From Alphaproteobacteria bacterium (GTDB taxonomy: Bacteria > Pseudomonadota > Alphaproteobacteria > JANQMY01), in assembly GCA_028289425.1 (NCBI GenBank), contig JANQPL010000012.1, positions 1-64,000 on the forward strand: a stretch of 64,000 bases of DNA, in the 5' to 3' direction. A program made the translations under genes and the position numbers. The notes below the pieces were generated by a model. The model saw only the letters and a list, made by a program, of their open reading frames with translations. It ran no database searches and was not told the DNA's origin. This document shows positions 24,660 through 32,920 of the stretch, in pieces (position 1 is the first letter of the stretch; each line of letters opens with the position of its first letter).

Positions 24660-26027
24660 TTGTGGCCCAGATCACTCGCTGTTCGCCTCATCGCCGGCGC
24701 CGCCGCTTGGAGCATCATCGCGCTTGCTGCCGGTGGCTTCATTCTGTCGTCGGTCTTTCGCGACAGCGTGGTGCGATCCTTTGATGCCCAGTTAAACGTC
24801 TATCTTGAAGCACTGATTGCCGATTCCGAAGTGCTGCCCGACGGTAAGCTCACGGCGGCGACCGATTTGGGGGACCCGAGATTCGGTCAAGTCTTTTCCG
24901 GCTGGTATTGGCAGATTGACGGATCGAAAGGGGTGGGATCGCCGCCCGGTCCGGATTCGCGCTCCCGCTCCTTATGGGACGAAGTGATTAGGATCGACAG
25001 CGGGCTTGAGTCGGGCGGCGTCATTAGGGGGTACACCAATGGGCCGGACCGGCAAACACTCCGATACATTGCGCGCGAGATCTCGTTGCCGGGTTCGGGC
25101 CTGCCGTTCACCTTCATTCTGGCAGGCGATACCGCTGAGATCGAGGCGGAGGTCAGCCGGTTCGACACTATGCTCTATTGGTCGTTTGCCATCTTGGCGG
25201 CCGGACTGTTGGTGGCGCTGTTCGTTATTGTTCGGCTTGGGCTTTTGCCGCTCAACCGGGTAAGCGCGGCCCTTGCGGCCATTCGGAGCGGTCGGGCCGA
25301 CCAGCTGACGGGCGACTTCCCGCTCGAAATTCAACCGCTTGCGGATGAATTGAATAGTCTCGTGGAACACAATGCGGCGCTGCTCGAACGGGCGCGCACC
25401 CATGTGGGCAATCTGGCCCATTCGCTTAAAACCCCGCTAAGCATTCTAAAGAACGACGCTCACGCCCAGTCCGGACCATTTGCACAAACCGTTAGCCGCC
25501 AAGCGGATGTGATGAAACGGCAGGTTGACCATTATCTGAGCCGGGCGCGCACGGCCGCCGCCGCCAACATTCTTGGCAGCAGGACCGAACCGGAGGAAGC
25601 GCTGACGCCGCTCGCCCGCACTTTGCGCAAGATTTACGAGGAACGCGGTGTCGCCATCGATACCGAGATCTCGGGCGATCTTTCCTTTCGCGGCGAGCGG
25701 GAAGATTTTGAGGAAATGGTCGGCAATCTGATGGACAATGCCTGCAAATGGGCGCGGTCCCAGGTCAAAGTGACGGTGCAGCCGGTGAATGCGGAAAGCC
25801 ATCGTCTTGGTGTCTCCGTCGAGGATGACGGCCCTGGCTTGCCGGACGAAGCCAAAGACGAGGTGATGAAACGCGGGGCGCGGCTTGATGAAAGCGTGCC
25901 GGGCTCCGGGCTTGGCTTGTCGATCGTTCGGGATATCGCAGAGCTTTACAACGGCCAACTGACCCTTGAGGAATCGCCCTTGGGCGGCCTGAACGCGACG
26001 CTCGTTCTGCCGGCTGTCGAGAGTTAA
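24660..26027 (+). CDS. PhoQ-like sensor histidine kinase
   Basis: A 455-residue membrane kinase starting at TTG 24660. It has two membrane helices (about 9-30 and 172-195) around a periplasmic sensor of about 140 residues, then HAMP and a His-kinase with H-box LAHSLKTPLSILKND. The ATP-binding N, G1 and G2 boxes are in DNACKWA, EDDGPGLP and GSGLGLSIV. The periplasmic domain with acidic residues and the paired regulator suggest a PhoPQ/FeuPQ-like sensor. The signal is unknown. Confidence 0.92.
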   Translation: MWPRSLAVRLIAGAAAWSIIALAAGGFILSSVFRDSVVRSFDAQLNVYLEALIADSEVLPDGKLTAATDLGDPRFGQVFSGWYWQIDGSKGVGSPPGPDSRSRSLWDEVIRIDSGLESGGVIRGYTNGPDRQTLRYIAREISLPGSGLPFTFILAGDTAEIEAEVSRFDTMLYWSFAILAAGLLVALFVIVRLGLLPLNRVSAALAAIRSGRADQLTGDFPLEIQPLADELNSLVEHNAALLERARTHVGNLAHSLKTPLSILKNDAHAQSGPFAQTVSRQADVMKRQVDHYLSRARTAAAANILGSRTEPEEALTPLARTLRKIYEERGVAIDTEISGDLSFRGEREDFEEMVGNLMDNACKWARSQVKVTVQPVNAESHRLGVSVEDDGPGLPDEAKDEVMKRGARLDESVPGSGLGLSIVRDIAELYNGQLTLEESPLGGLNATLVLPAVES

Positions 26028-26038
26028 GCTCGCGCGAG

Positions 26039-27421
26039 TTACGCCGCCGGTTGAGACGGTCCCGGCTGGCTGCTGTCTTTCACCAGCCGAATCTCGTCGT
26101 CTTCGGCGATCAGATCTTTGAGAGTCAAGCCCCTTAGCGCGTTGGCGCGCGCCTGGCGCATGTCGGCCACCAAATTCTTGATGTGCGGATTGGTCAGTGT
26201 GTGGCGTGCCCCATGATGCCCTTGTTCATCCGCACCCCGCACAATGTCGATCACATGCGCCAAGGAAATCTGGTCCAACGGCTGGGCCGGCAGATAGGCG
26301 GGCTCGTCGCCGGCCGCCGCTACGATGATTTTGTTTCCTTGGAACGCCGTGATGATGCGGCTCACCGAATCCAATGGCACCGAAAGATGGCGTGCCAAAT
26401 CGTTGGCGGTCCATGGTGACAGGCCCGCACTAAACCTCTGGGCGATCAGCATGGCTACGTGAAGGGCGAGCCGTTCCCGTTCGGCAATGCTCAATAGCAG
26501 GCTTCTCGGCTGAAGTGTAACATATTCAGGATGCTGATGATAAAAAGCGATCTTTAGTCCAATGAGCAGGATTGTCCAACCGGCGTAAAGCCAAACCATG
26601 AAAAGGACAAGCGAGGCGAGCGCCGAATAGATCGCGGCGTATTGGGCCGATCCGACCACGAAGGAGGCAAACGCCCATCCTGTGACGTTCCACAAAATGC
26701 CGGCGGATATGCCGCCGACCAGGGCGCTCACAAACCGCACGCGCGCATTCGGCACAAAGCAATAGATGAATGTGAACGCTGATATGACCAACAGATAGGG
26801 CGTGAGCTGAATGCCGGCGGCAATCAGGGTGCCGAAGGGCTCTATCCGAGCAATGGCCTCGAAGATGGCGCTGTTCATCAGGCTGGCCATGATCCCGACC
26901 GCAGAGAATACAAGCACGGGGCCGATGAGGATCACGCTCAGATAATCGCTGAAGCGTCTCGCCAATGGGCGCAATGACCGCACTTGCCAAATTTCGTTAA
27001 ACGCTTCTTCGATTTTCTGAAGCAGGGAAATGACGGTGTAGACCAGGAACAAAAGGCCGATCGATCCCAAGACGCCAATGCTGATGTTGGAAACGAACGA
27101 AACGACGGTATTGGTGATCTCAACACCTTGCTCGCCCAAAGGTGCGAGAAGATTGAGCAACGTGATTTCTATTTCGTTGTGGACGCCAAAGGCTTTGAGG
27201 ACGGAGAAACTCACCGCCAGCACCGGCACGATCGAAAGCAGCGTGGTGTAAACCAGGCTCATGGCCAGCAAGCTCAGGCGGCCGTCGGCGAAATCCCGCG
27301 CCACAACGGAACAAACACGCGCGGCAGAAACGGCGATGCGTTGCCAAAACGGTAGCGCGCGTAGATTTGCTTCCCAGATTTTCTCGCGCACCCATGTGCG
27401 CCATTTGGTCAGGTACACCAT
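26039..27421 (-). CDS. YihY/BrkB family membrane protein with winged-helix tail
   Basis: A 460-residue protein. Six hydrophobic segments in the first 290 residues include SLVYTTLLSIVPVLAVSFSVLKAFG and the signature region SALVGGISAGILWNVTGWAFASFV. A cytoplasmic C-terminal part of about 170 residues looks like a winged helix (LSPWTANDLARHLSVPLDSVSRIITAFQGNKII). Older names as ribonuclease BN are not supported for this family, and function is unknown. It is convergent with the histidine kinase, 11 bases apart. Confidence 0.9.
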   Translation of the reverse strand: MVYLTKWRTWVREKIWEANLRALPFWQRIAVSAARVCSVVARDFADGRLSLLAMSLVYTTLLSIVPVLAVSFSVLKAFGVHNEIEITLLNLLAPLGEQGVEITNTVVSFVSNISIGVLGSIGLLFLVYTVISLLQKIEEAFNEIWQVRSLRPLARRFSDYLSVILIGPVLVFSAVGIMASLMNSAIFEAIARIEPFGTLIAAGIQLTPYLLVISAFTFIYCFVPNARVRFVSALVGGISAGILWNVTGWAFASFVVGSAQYAAIYSALASLVLFMVWLYAGWTILLIGLKIAFYHQHPEYVTLQPRSLLLSIAERERLALHVAMLIAQRFSAGLSPWTANDLARHLSVPLDSVSRIITAFQGNKIIVAAAGDEPAYLPAQPLDQISLAHVIDIVRGADEQGHHGARHTLTNPHIKNLVADMRQARANALRGLTLKDLIAEDDEIRLVKDSSQPGPSQPAA

Positions 27422-27480
27422 CTGCTCTTGCTGATCATGAGGGCGCGGATCCCGCTGCTACAAGACGGCGAGCAGTAGGT

Positions 27481-27729
27481 TTAAGCGTGCACCTTCTTTT
27501 CTTTCCGCCGGTCTTTATCCCTGGCGTCGGGTCCATGATAATCTGGAATTTCCAAGGTAAGGGCATAGCATGCCAGCCTTACGGTTTTCGGAATAATGAC
27601 TTCCTTACCGTCCCGGTTGCCTTTTTCGTAGTACTGGACCACGCGGCGCTTTAGCCCCAGCGCCTCAGCCGCTTCCTTTTGCGACAGTTTCAGAGATTTT
27701 CGCCATCTTTTGAAATCAGCGGCATCCAC
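27481..27729 (-). CDS. XRE-type helix-turn-helix regulator
   Basis: An 82-residue DNA-binding protein read from GTG at 27729. An in-frame start at 27795 would add 22 residues without family character. The HTH is DFKRWRKSLKLSQKEAAEALGLKRRVVQYYEKG, followed by VIIPKTVRLACYALTLEIPDY, a layout common for small chromosomal XRE regulators of alphaproteobacteria. The C-terminal tail is very basic (DKDRRKEKK). It is divergent from the 80-aa gene, and the region between holds three tandem dyads that it may bind. The same dyad precedes odc and lies between speE and speD, so it is the best local candidate for a polyamine-gene regulator. This is inference from motif sharing only. Confidence 0.82.
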   Translation of the reverse strand: MDAADFKRWRKSLKLSQKEAAEALGLKRRVVQYYEKGNRDGKEVIIPKTVRLACYALTLEIPDYHGPDARDKDRRKEKKVHA

Positions 27730-27878
27730 AACGCACCGTTTCCCTTTGAGTCGGCGGTTTACCCCGCCTGCGTCAAAGACCAAAAAAACACACACCGTCT
27801 CGAATTTCGAGATTTACTCCAGAAACCCAGGATTTCCGCCATATTTTAAACAAACGATCAGCCAGAAAGCAATGATTG

Positions 27879-27951
27879 ATGCGCACCTCGTGCGGGTCGC
27901 CTTGACAATGCGCACACAGTGCGCATATAGGAAGTGCGCACCACGTGCGCA
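27879..27951. promoter_or_regulatory. Three tandem operators (TGCGCAC-N3-GTGCGCA)
   Basis: Site 1 (27879-27897) is imperfect on its right arm. Site 2 (27908-27926) is a perfect 8-bp dyad with spacer ACA. Site 3 (27935-27951) is a perfect 7-bp dyad with spacer CAC. Centres are 29 and 26 bases apart. Site 2 fills the space between the -35 and -10 boxes of the plus-strand promoter and site 3 covers the start region, so a bound protein would block RNA polymerase. The density and perfection of the dyads make chance unlikely. Confidence 0.75.
27902..27931 (+). promoter_or_regulatory. Sigma-70-type promoter of the 80-aa gene
   Basis: TTGACA at 27902-27907 is a perfect -35. TATAGG at 27926-27931 is the -10 with an 18-base spacer. 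Predicted start is near 27938, giving a leader of about 80 bases. The spacer is fully occupied by operator 2. Confidence 0.7.
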
Positions 27952-28017
27952 TTTTTGTCAATCGGAACGCGATTGCAAATGCAGACAGCCTCACAAAAAG
28001 AATGAAAGGAGGTCGAT

Positions 28018-28260
28018 ATGTGGAATTGCGTTTATGTCTATGGTGATCACGCCTATGCCAGACGGAAGTCTTTCGAGCGCTCTGAAGGCGTTTCTATTGA
28101 CGAGGCCGAACGCGTGCGGACCTATGCCTTGTGGCCAAGATATGTTTTTCGCGTCGAATACGACGGTGAACATGTCCTCACCACAGATCCGGTGGATGTG
28201 CGCCGCATCACCAAGAGACACCCCGTAGCTGATGTGACGGTTATACAAATCGTTAACTGA
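28018..28260 (+). CDS. 80-residue protein of unknown function under XRE-type operators
   Basis: A small soluble protein with many aromatic and charged residues (for example WNCVYVYGDHAYARRKSFE, ALWPRYVFRVEYDGEHV) and a predicted beta-rich second half ending ADVTVIQIVN. No signal peptide, membrane helix or known domain was recognised. It has a near-perfect ribosome-binding site, aaaggagg, 6 bases before ATG, and a strong promoter interrupted by operators, so it is likely produced strongly when derepressed. A terminator follows at 28306-28337, making it a single-gene unit. If the operators report polyamine status, this protein joins that response. Confidence 0.8.
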   Translation: MWNCVYVYGDHAYARRKSFERSEGVSIDEAERVRTYALWPRYVFRVEYDGEHVLTTDPVDVRRITKRHPVADVTVIQIVN

Positions 28261-28305
28261 TGCGGCATGTCACCCGGTGGCAATGAGCCGCCGATGCATA
28301 CAAAG

Positions 28306-28337
28306 ACCCGGCTCTCTGTCTTGGAGAGCTGGGTTTT
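28306..28337 (+). terminator. Intrinsic terminator after the 80-aa gene
   Basis: Arms acccggctctc (28306-28316) and gagagctgggt (28324-28334) form an 11-bp stem with one G-U pair and a 7-nt loop, followed by four T and a further T-rich stretch. Confidence 0.8.
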
Positions 28338-28498
28338 GGTTTGTCTCGACACAGCCGGTTGGCCCTGGCACGTCATGGGAAATTGCCTATTAACCAATTT
28401 CCGCCACATTGCAAATGTGTTTGCATGACAATCGTTGCCCAATGCGGCAGCCGGGCAAACACATTGGGTCCACCACAGAAACAGTGGCGCGTTCACCG

Positions 28499-29905
28499 AT
28501 GATGAAATCGGAAACACAAGAACAATTGAAAGCTGTCCTGTCCGGCTTGCCGGAGAAGTACGTGGAACCTTTTGTGAGCGCCGTAGAATTCGACCGGCTG
28601 GCGGGTGGCAATCTGCCCCATTCGCTGATCATTGAAAGTCTGCGTCCGGCATTGAAAAAATTGGGTGTTCCAAGGTTCGGCACGCCGACCCCGTTGCGAC
28701 TGTTTTGCGAACCCTTTGAAGACATTCTGTTCTCAGGACCGGTCTTTCCAAAGTCGCCCGGACGTGTTTCCCGCCTGTCGATAGCACCGGTCTGGGATTG
28801 GCTGTCGGAACTGATTCCCGACGCCCACAAATCCCTCTACGACCTGATCGTGAAGCAGATCTTGTCGCGCCAAGAAGAAAAACTTACCGCGGCGACCGGT
28901 GAATTGCATCGCATGTCGGCGAATGCGCTCAGCACGATCTTCCTCTCCTACGAAATCGGCACGCCCGAATATGTGGCCATGGCGAAGCGTCTTGGCAGCG
29001 AGGCGATCTTGGAAGACGCCCGCGACATTGCAGCCGTGTTGACGATCGCTGCCTATGCCCATCGATTGAAGGAACAGTTTCCCCGGCCAATCTTGAAGCT
29101 CGACGAGGATGACTTCGTTTTCATTCGCGCGATTTATGACGAACTGTGTGAACGGTATCCAAACCAATCGAAATATCTGGTTTACTTGCTCATGGGTCGG
29201 ATGAAAAAACCGTGGCACGTGTTAAGCGTTCTGCCGGTCCTTTGTCGAAGCAAGAATGAAGATAAAATTCGCGAGTCCGAACTCGGCGAAGTCGGCGATC
29301 AAATATTTTCGGACATCGAACAACTCGCCGGCGAAATCGAAAGAACGGATTTCCTAAAGCGCGGTCCGGCAAAAAGCCTCAATTTGCTAACGCAATTTGT
29401 GGAAGCGTCCAGGGGCATAACCCGGCAGATGAGCTTGAAGCGCGACGGCCCATGGGGCAAGCGCCTTTTCGAATCGCGCAAGCGCGTAGCGCAAGCCATG
29501 GAGCATCAGCTCAATCGTTCGGTTGACACCATCATTTCCGCATTTCCGACGGTCAAGATGGGCGCCTTTGGTGACACCGGGGCCCACCGGCCGGATCTAA
29601 CGGAAGCGCCTAATTCGGACGATGTGGAACACGCCGCAAAGATCGCCATTTTCATAGATCGTACACGGACGTTAGCGGCGGATGCGGCGTTCGGCAAACA
29701 CCACAAAGAAGCGTCCAGCCGCGTGGAGCAGTTTCTGCTGGGCTATGGCGCCGATATGATCACCGAAGTGCGCGCCGGCAACAATGACACCATCCGTAAC
29801 CTCCAAGCGCATTTGGAAGCGACGGTAAAGCTTACCGGCCTGGTGGTGGGGGAAGAAGAAGCCGATCTGTTCCTCCGGCGAGCCACCACGGCCGCGCGGA
29901 ACTAA
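28499..29905 (+). CDS. 468-residue conserved-looking protein of unknown function
   Basis: Read from ATG at 28499 (a second ATG follows at 28502). Longer in-frame starts reach into the terminator-proximal spacer and add no convincing residues. The protein is soluble and almost wholly helical, with leucine-rich and charged stretches (LPHSLIIESLRPALKKLG, FIRAIYDELCERYPNQSKYLVYLLMGRMKKPWHVL). The C-terminal 120 residues are strongly helical and could be coiled. No catalytic motif, signal or membrane segment was recognised. It stands alone between the XRE segment and a dispersed repeat. Codon use looks like that of neighbours. Confidence 0.75.
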   Translation: MMKSETQEQLKAVLSGLPEKYVEPFVSAVEFDRLAGGNLPHSLIIESLRPALKKLGVPRFGTPTPLRLFCEPFEDILFSGPVFPKSPGRVSRLSIAPVWDWLSELIPDAHKSLYDLIVKQILSRQEEKLTAATGELHRMSANALSTIFLSYEIGTPEYVAMAKRLGSEAILEDARDIAAVLTIAAYAHRLKEQFPRPILKLDEDDFVFIRAIYDELCERYPNQSKYLVYLLMGRMKKPWHVLSVLPVLCRSKNEDKIRESELGEVGDQIFSDIEQLAGEIERTDFLKRGPAKSLNLLTQFVEASRGITRQMSLKRDGPWGKRLFESRKRVAQAMEHQLNRSVDTIISAFPTVKMGAFGDTGAHRPDLTEAPNSDDVEHAAKIAIFIDRTRTLAADAAFGKHHKEASSRVEQFLLGYGADMITEVRAGNNDTIRNLQAHLEATVKLTGLVVGEEEADLFLRRATTAARN

Positions 29906-29953
29906 GGCAGTTCGCTCTTAGCATTACATCGCGTCAATAGTGGGTGTGTCTTA

Positions 29954-30058
29954 CGTCATCGCGAGCGGGCGAGAGCCCGCGCGGCGATCCAGAACAACAA
30001 GTACAACACAAGTCGCTCTGGATCACTTCGTCGCCCGGTTGGGCTCCTCGTGATGACG
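29954..30058. repeat. 105-bp palindromic repeat element
   Basis: Ends CGTCATCGCGAGCGGGC and, inverted, CGTCATCACGAGGAGCC are imperfect terminal inverted repeats. Inside lie gcgggc/gcccgc and gatccag/ctggatc pairs. The right end equals the left end of the 10460-10626 element in inverted form over 17 bases. This pattern is widespread in alphaproteobacterial genomes. Likely non-autonomous, it may also end the upstream transcript. Confidence 0.72.
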
Positions 30059-30101
30059 AATCTATCGCGGAGCCGATGCGCTAGCCTAAGCCTGAAAAGC
30101 T

Positions 30102-31301
30102 CTAAACGACACGTTTTTCGCGGAAGCCCGCGATCTCGCCTTCGGAAAAGTCAAGCTGTTTGAGAATGTGATCCGTGTGCTCACCAAGTAGGGGCGCGCG
30201 GCGCGTGATGCGGCCGGGCGTCTCCGAGAACGACACAGGCGTGCGGGCGACGGGCGCCGGTCCCGGCACATTGGGGTAGTCCACGTTTTGCATAAAGCCT
30301 GCGGCTTGTATGTGCGGGTCCATCAAGACTTGCGCCGGGTTAAGCACGGGGCCCGCCGGAATGCGCGCCTCCTCCAATTCGGCAAGGCATTGTTCCAAGC
30401 TGCGTTCCGCGCACCAGGCGGACATGCGGTCGCTGAGGGCGGCGCCATTATTGCCGCGCGCCTCGTCGTCTTTGAAACGGGGATCGTTGAGCCAGGTGTC
30501 GGCATCGCCCATCAACTGGGCCCAACGCTCGAACAGGGGCTGGCCTACAATCCAGACGATGAGCCATCCATCCTTCGCTTGGAAGATGTCGGCGGGGCCG
30601 GATGTTTGGCTACGGTTGCCGGTGGCTTCCCGATTGATGTTTGTGAGCGATTGTTCGATGAGATTGAAGTTGAAGAATGAAAGGGCGGTTGAGAGTAGGG
30701 CGCCTTCCACATGCTGCCCCTGTCCGGTTTTTTGCCTGTTGAAGAGGGCCGCTACGGTGCCGAAGGCGCAGAGCGATGCCGTGCCGAAATCGACCCATGG
30801 CGTGTAGGCTTTGGTCGGCTTTCCCGGTTCGCCGGTAAGGTACGCCGCGCCGGACATCACTTGTCCGATGCCGTCGAATCCCACGCGCTCGCTATAAGGA
30901 CCGCCTTTGCCGAAAGCGGTCACCGAGGTGAGGATGATATCGGGTTTGAGGGCACACAGGCTGGGATAGTCGAGGCCCATGGCTTCCAGCGTGGCGGGCG
31001 GCAGGTTGGCGATGACCACATCGGCGGTCCTCACCAAACGACGGACGATTTCGCGTCCATCCTCTTTCATGGGATTGAGGGTAATACCCAGCTTGTTCCG
31101 GTTCATTTGCATGTACTGGGCGCCGGCCACATTGTCGCTGCCCGGAGGTGTCATGGGCATGACAAAGCGGTCTTCGCTGCCGCGCACTTTCTCGACGCGG
31201 ACGACTTCGGCCCCCAGATCGCCCAGCAAGGCCGCGCAATAGGGCCCGGCGATGTAACGCCCAAAGTCCAGCACCCGAATGCCGTCCAAAATGCCCGCCA
31301 T
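30102..31301 (-). CDS. CoA-transferase, CaiB/BaiF family III
   Basis: A 399-residue enzyme. DGIRVLDFGRYIAGPYCAALLGDLGAEVVRVE is the standard N-terminus, and the catalytic Asp is in PWVDFGTASLCAFG (about residue 170). GGPYSERVGFDGIGQVMSGAAY and the C-terminal GEHTDHILKQL complete the family layout. It moves CoA between acids such as carnitine, formate or bile acid derivatives. The substrate is not fixed. It is divergent from a second, more distant CoA-transferase gene 73 bases away. Confidence 0.92.
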   Translation of the reverse strand: MAGILDGIRVLDFGRYIAGPYCAALLGDLGAEVVRVEKVRGSEDRFVMPMTPPGSDNVAGAQYMQMNRNKLGITLNPMKEDGREIVRRLVRTADVVIANLPPATLEAMGLDYPSLCALKPDIILTSVTAFGKGGPYSERVGFDGIGQVMSGAAYLTGEPGKPTKAYTPWVDFGTASLCAFGTVAALFNRQKTGQGQHVEGALLSTALSFFNFNLIEQSLTNINREATGNRSQTSGPADIFQAKDGWLIVWIVGQPLFERWAQLMGDADTWLNDPRFKDDEARGNNGAALSDRMSAWCAERSLEQCLAELEEARIPAGPVLNPAQVLMDPHIQAAGFMQNVDYPNVPGPAPVARTPVSFSETPGRITRRAPLLGEHTDHILKQLDFSEGEIAGFREKRVV

Positions 31302-31374
31302 GGCTCACTCCTGTTTGTTATGTGTTGCGGGCACTATAGGCTAGCGGCGGAACAGAAGAACAGGGGAAGCGGTC

Positions 31375-32778
31375 ATGCAGGCCTATGTCGAGCTTGGGCA
31401 GGAAGTGTTTGAGCCCTTCGAAACTGGCGGCGCGATGATTGGTGTTTCCGGCAAGGATCCAGTCATGCCGACCAAATTGCGTATCGGGGAGGCCGCAGCG
31501 GCCGCATTGGCGATTGGTGCTTTTGCAGCATCCGCCCTCCATCGAGAACGCGCCGGATCAAACAATGTAGGGATAAGCGATATAAATGTGGACGTTGCGC
31601 TCGCTGCTGCGTCGCTCTTGGGCTTCTTCGTTCAACGTTTGGATGGCTCGGAACTCCCGCGTCCCTCTTTGTTGAATCCGACCGTGGACCTTTATCCCTG
31701 CAAGGATGGCCGTTGGATTCATTTGCATGGCGGGTTTCCAAATCTCGAAAAAGGTCTGCTCGATTTCTTGGACTGTGAACGTGACAAAGAGCAAGTGGCC
31801 GCGAAAGTGGTGCAGTGGGACTCACAGGCTCTCGAAGATGAGATTGCGGCGCGCGGTTTGTGTGCCTGTGTTGTGCGGACAGAGGAAGAGTGGCGCGCCC
31901 ATCCGCAAGGAAAGGCATTGGTCGCAAAGCCGATCGTCGAGATTGAAAAGGTTAGCGAGACGGAACCGATCAAAAAGGGTTTGGATGGGACGGTGCCGGA
32001 ACGCCCGCTTGACGGCATCCGTGTTTTGGACCTGACACGCGTCTTGGCCGGACCCGCCTGCGGCCGAACGCTTGCCTCTCACGGCGCCAAGGTCCTCAAT
32101 ATTTCCGCTGAGCATCTGCCGAGTGTCGAACCGTTCGTCGTGGATACGGGACATGGTAAGCGAAACGCCTACTTAGACGTTCGGAAAGAGGCCGATCGTC
32201 AGACCCTCGACGCGCTCATTCAAGACGCCGATGTGTTTTGCCAGTCCTACCGCCCCGGCGCGCTGGCAAAATATGGATTGTCGCCGGAACAACTCATGGA
32301 AAAGAAGCCGGGTCTGATCGTCGTATCCATCAATTGCTACGGACATGACGGTCCGTGGGCGGCCCGCCCCGGCTGGGAGCAATTGGCCCAATGCGCAACG
32401 GGCATTGCCGATTTGGAGGCGAAGGACGGCGTGCCGAAACTGTTGCCCGCGGCGGCCACCGATTACACGACCGGCTATTTGGGGGCCCTGGGGGCAACGG
32501 TCGCCTTGTTAAGACGCTTGAAGGAAGGCGGGAGCTATCACGTGAAAGTGTCGCTTGCGCGCACGGGCATGTGGCTGCTGGATCTCGACCGCGCCGAGGG
32601 GGCGGACGACGTGGATTTTTCCGCCACTCTTGCCAAGCTCCAATCAAAAATGGTCACGACCGAAACGCCGTTCGGCTCGCTCGTCCACCTTCCGCCGGCG
32701 GTTTCCATGACGAAAACGCCGCCCCGATGGGAATTGCCGCCGGCACCCTTGGGGGCTCATCCGGCGGCATGGTGGTAG
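31375..32778 (+). CDS. CoA-transferase, CaiB/BaiF family III (divergent member)
   Basis: A 467-residue protein. The family domain sits in the C-terminal half here, from PLDGIRVLDLTRVLAGPACGRTLASHGA, with the probable catalytic Asp in AAATDYTTGYLGALGA. The first 200 residues contain another partial family-like region (PSLLNPTVDLYPCKDGRWIHLHGGFPNLEKGLL, a typical C-terminal block of CaiB proteins). The order thus looks permuted relative to the usual single unit. A ribosome-binding site AGGGGAAG precedes the ATG. It is divergent from the preceding CoA-transferase. Confidence 0.85.
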   Translation: MQAYVELGQEVFEPFETGGAMIGVSGKDPVMPTKLRIGEAAAAALAIGAFAASALHRERAGSNNVGISDINVDVALAAASLLGFFVQRLDGSELPRPSLLNPTVDLYPCKDGRWIHLHGGFPNLEKGLLDFLDCERDKEQVAAKVVQWDSQALEDEIAARGLCACVVRTEEEWRAHPQGKALVAKPIVEIEKVSETEPIKKGLDGTVPERPLDGIRVLDLTRVLAGPACGRTLASHGAKVLNISAEHLPSVEPFVVDTGHGKRNAYLDVRKEADRQTLDALIQDADVFCQSYRPGALAKYGLSPEQLMEKKPGLIVVSINCYGHDGPWAARPGWEQLAQCATGIADLEAKDGVPKLLPAAATDYTTGYLGALGATVALLRRLKEGGSYHVKVSLARTGMWLLDLDRAEGADDVDFSATLAKLQSKMVTTETPFGSLVHLPPAVSMTKTPPRWELPPAPLGAHPAAWW

Positions 32779-32783
32779 GCGCC

Positions 32784-32845
32784 TAGAGCAACGTGCGCTC
32801 AATCCGTCCCTTGCGGGGTTGGTTTGAGCGCACAGAGTTGCTCTA
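32784..32845. repeat. Imperfect inverted repeat with 19-base arms
   Basis: tagagcaac and gtgcgctcaa (32784-32802) face ttgagcgcac and gttgctcta (32824-32845) with a 3-base bulge. It lies directly behind the divergent CoA-transferase and resembles dispersed intergenic palindromes of alphaproteobacteria. It could serve as its terminator. Confidence 0.6.
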
Positions 32846-32857
32846 ATTCATAGATGT

Positions 32858-32920
32858 AGATCATCTTTATGCGATCAACTGGATCGTCGAAGATAAGTCC
32901 AGTTGATCGCATGATGATCT
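32858..32920. repeat. Second inverted repeat overlapping the adh stop codon
   Basis: Left arm agatcatc plus tgcgatcaactgga (32858-32883) and right arm tccagttgatcgca plus gatgatct (32898-32920) form a long, nearly perfect stem with a 14-nt loop. The right arm reaches into the TAG stop of the formaldehyde dehydrogenase gene on the other strand. Confidence 0.6.

Noticed and set aside
27730-27795. Longer N-terminus of the XRE protein from 27795
   Set aside because: The added 22 residues have no family character; GTG 27729 fits the HTH family start.
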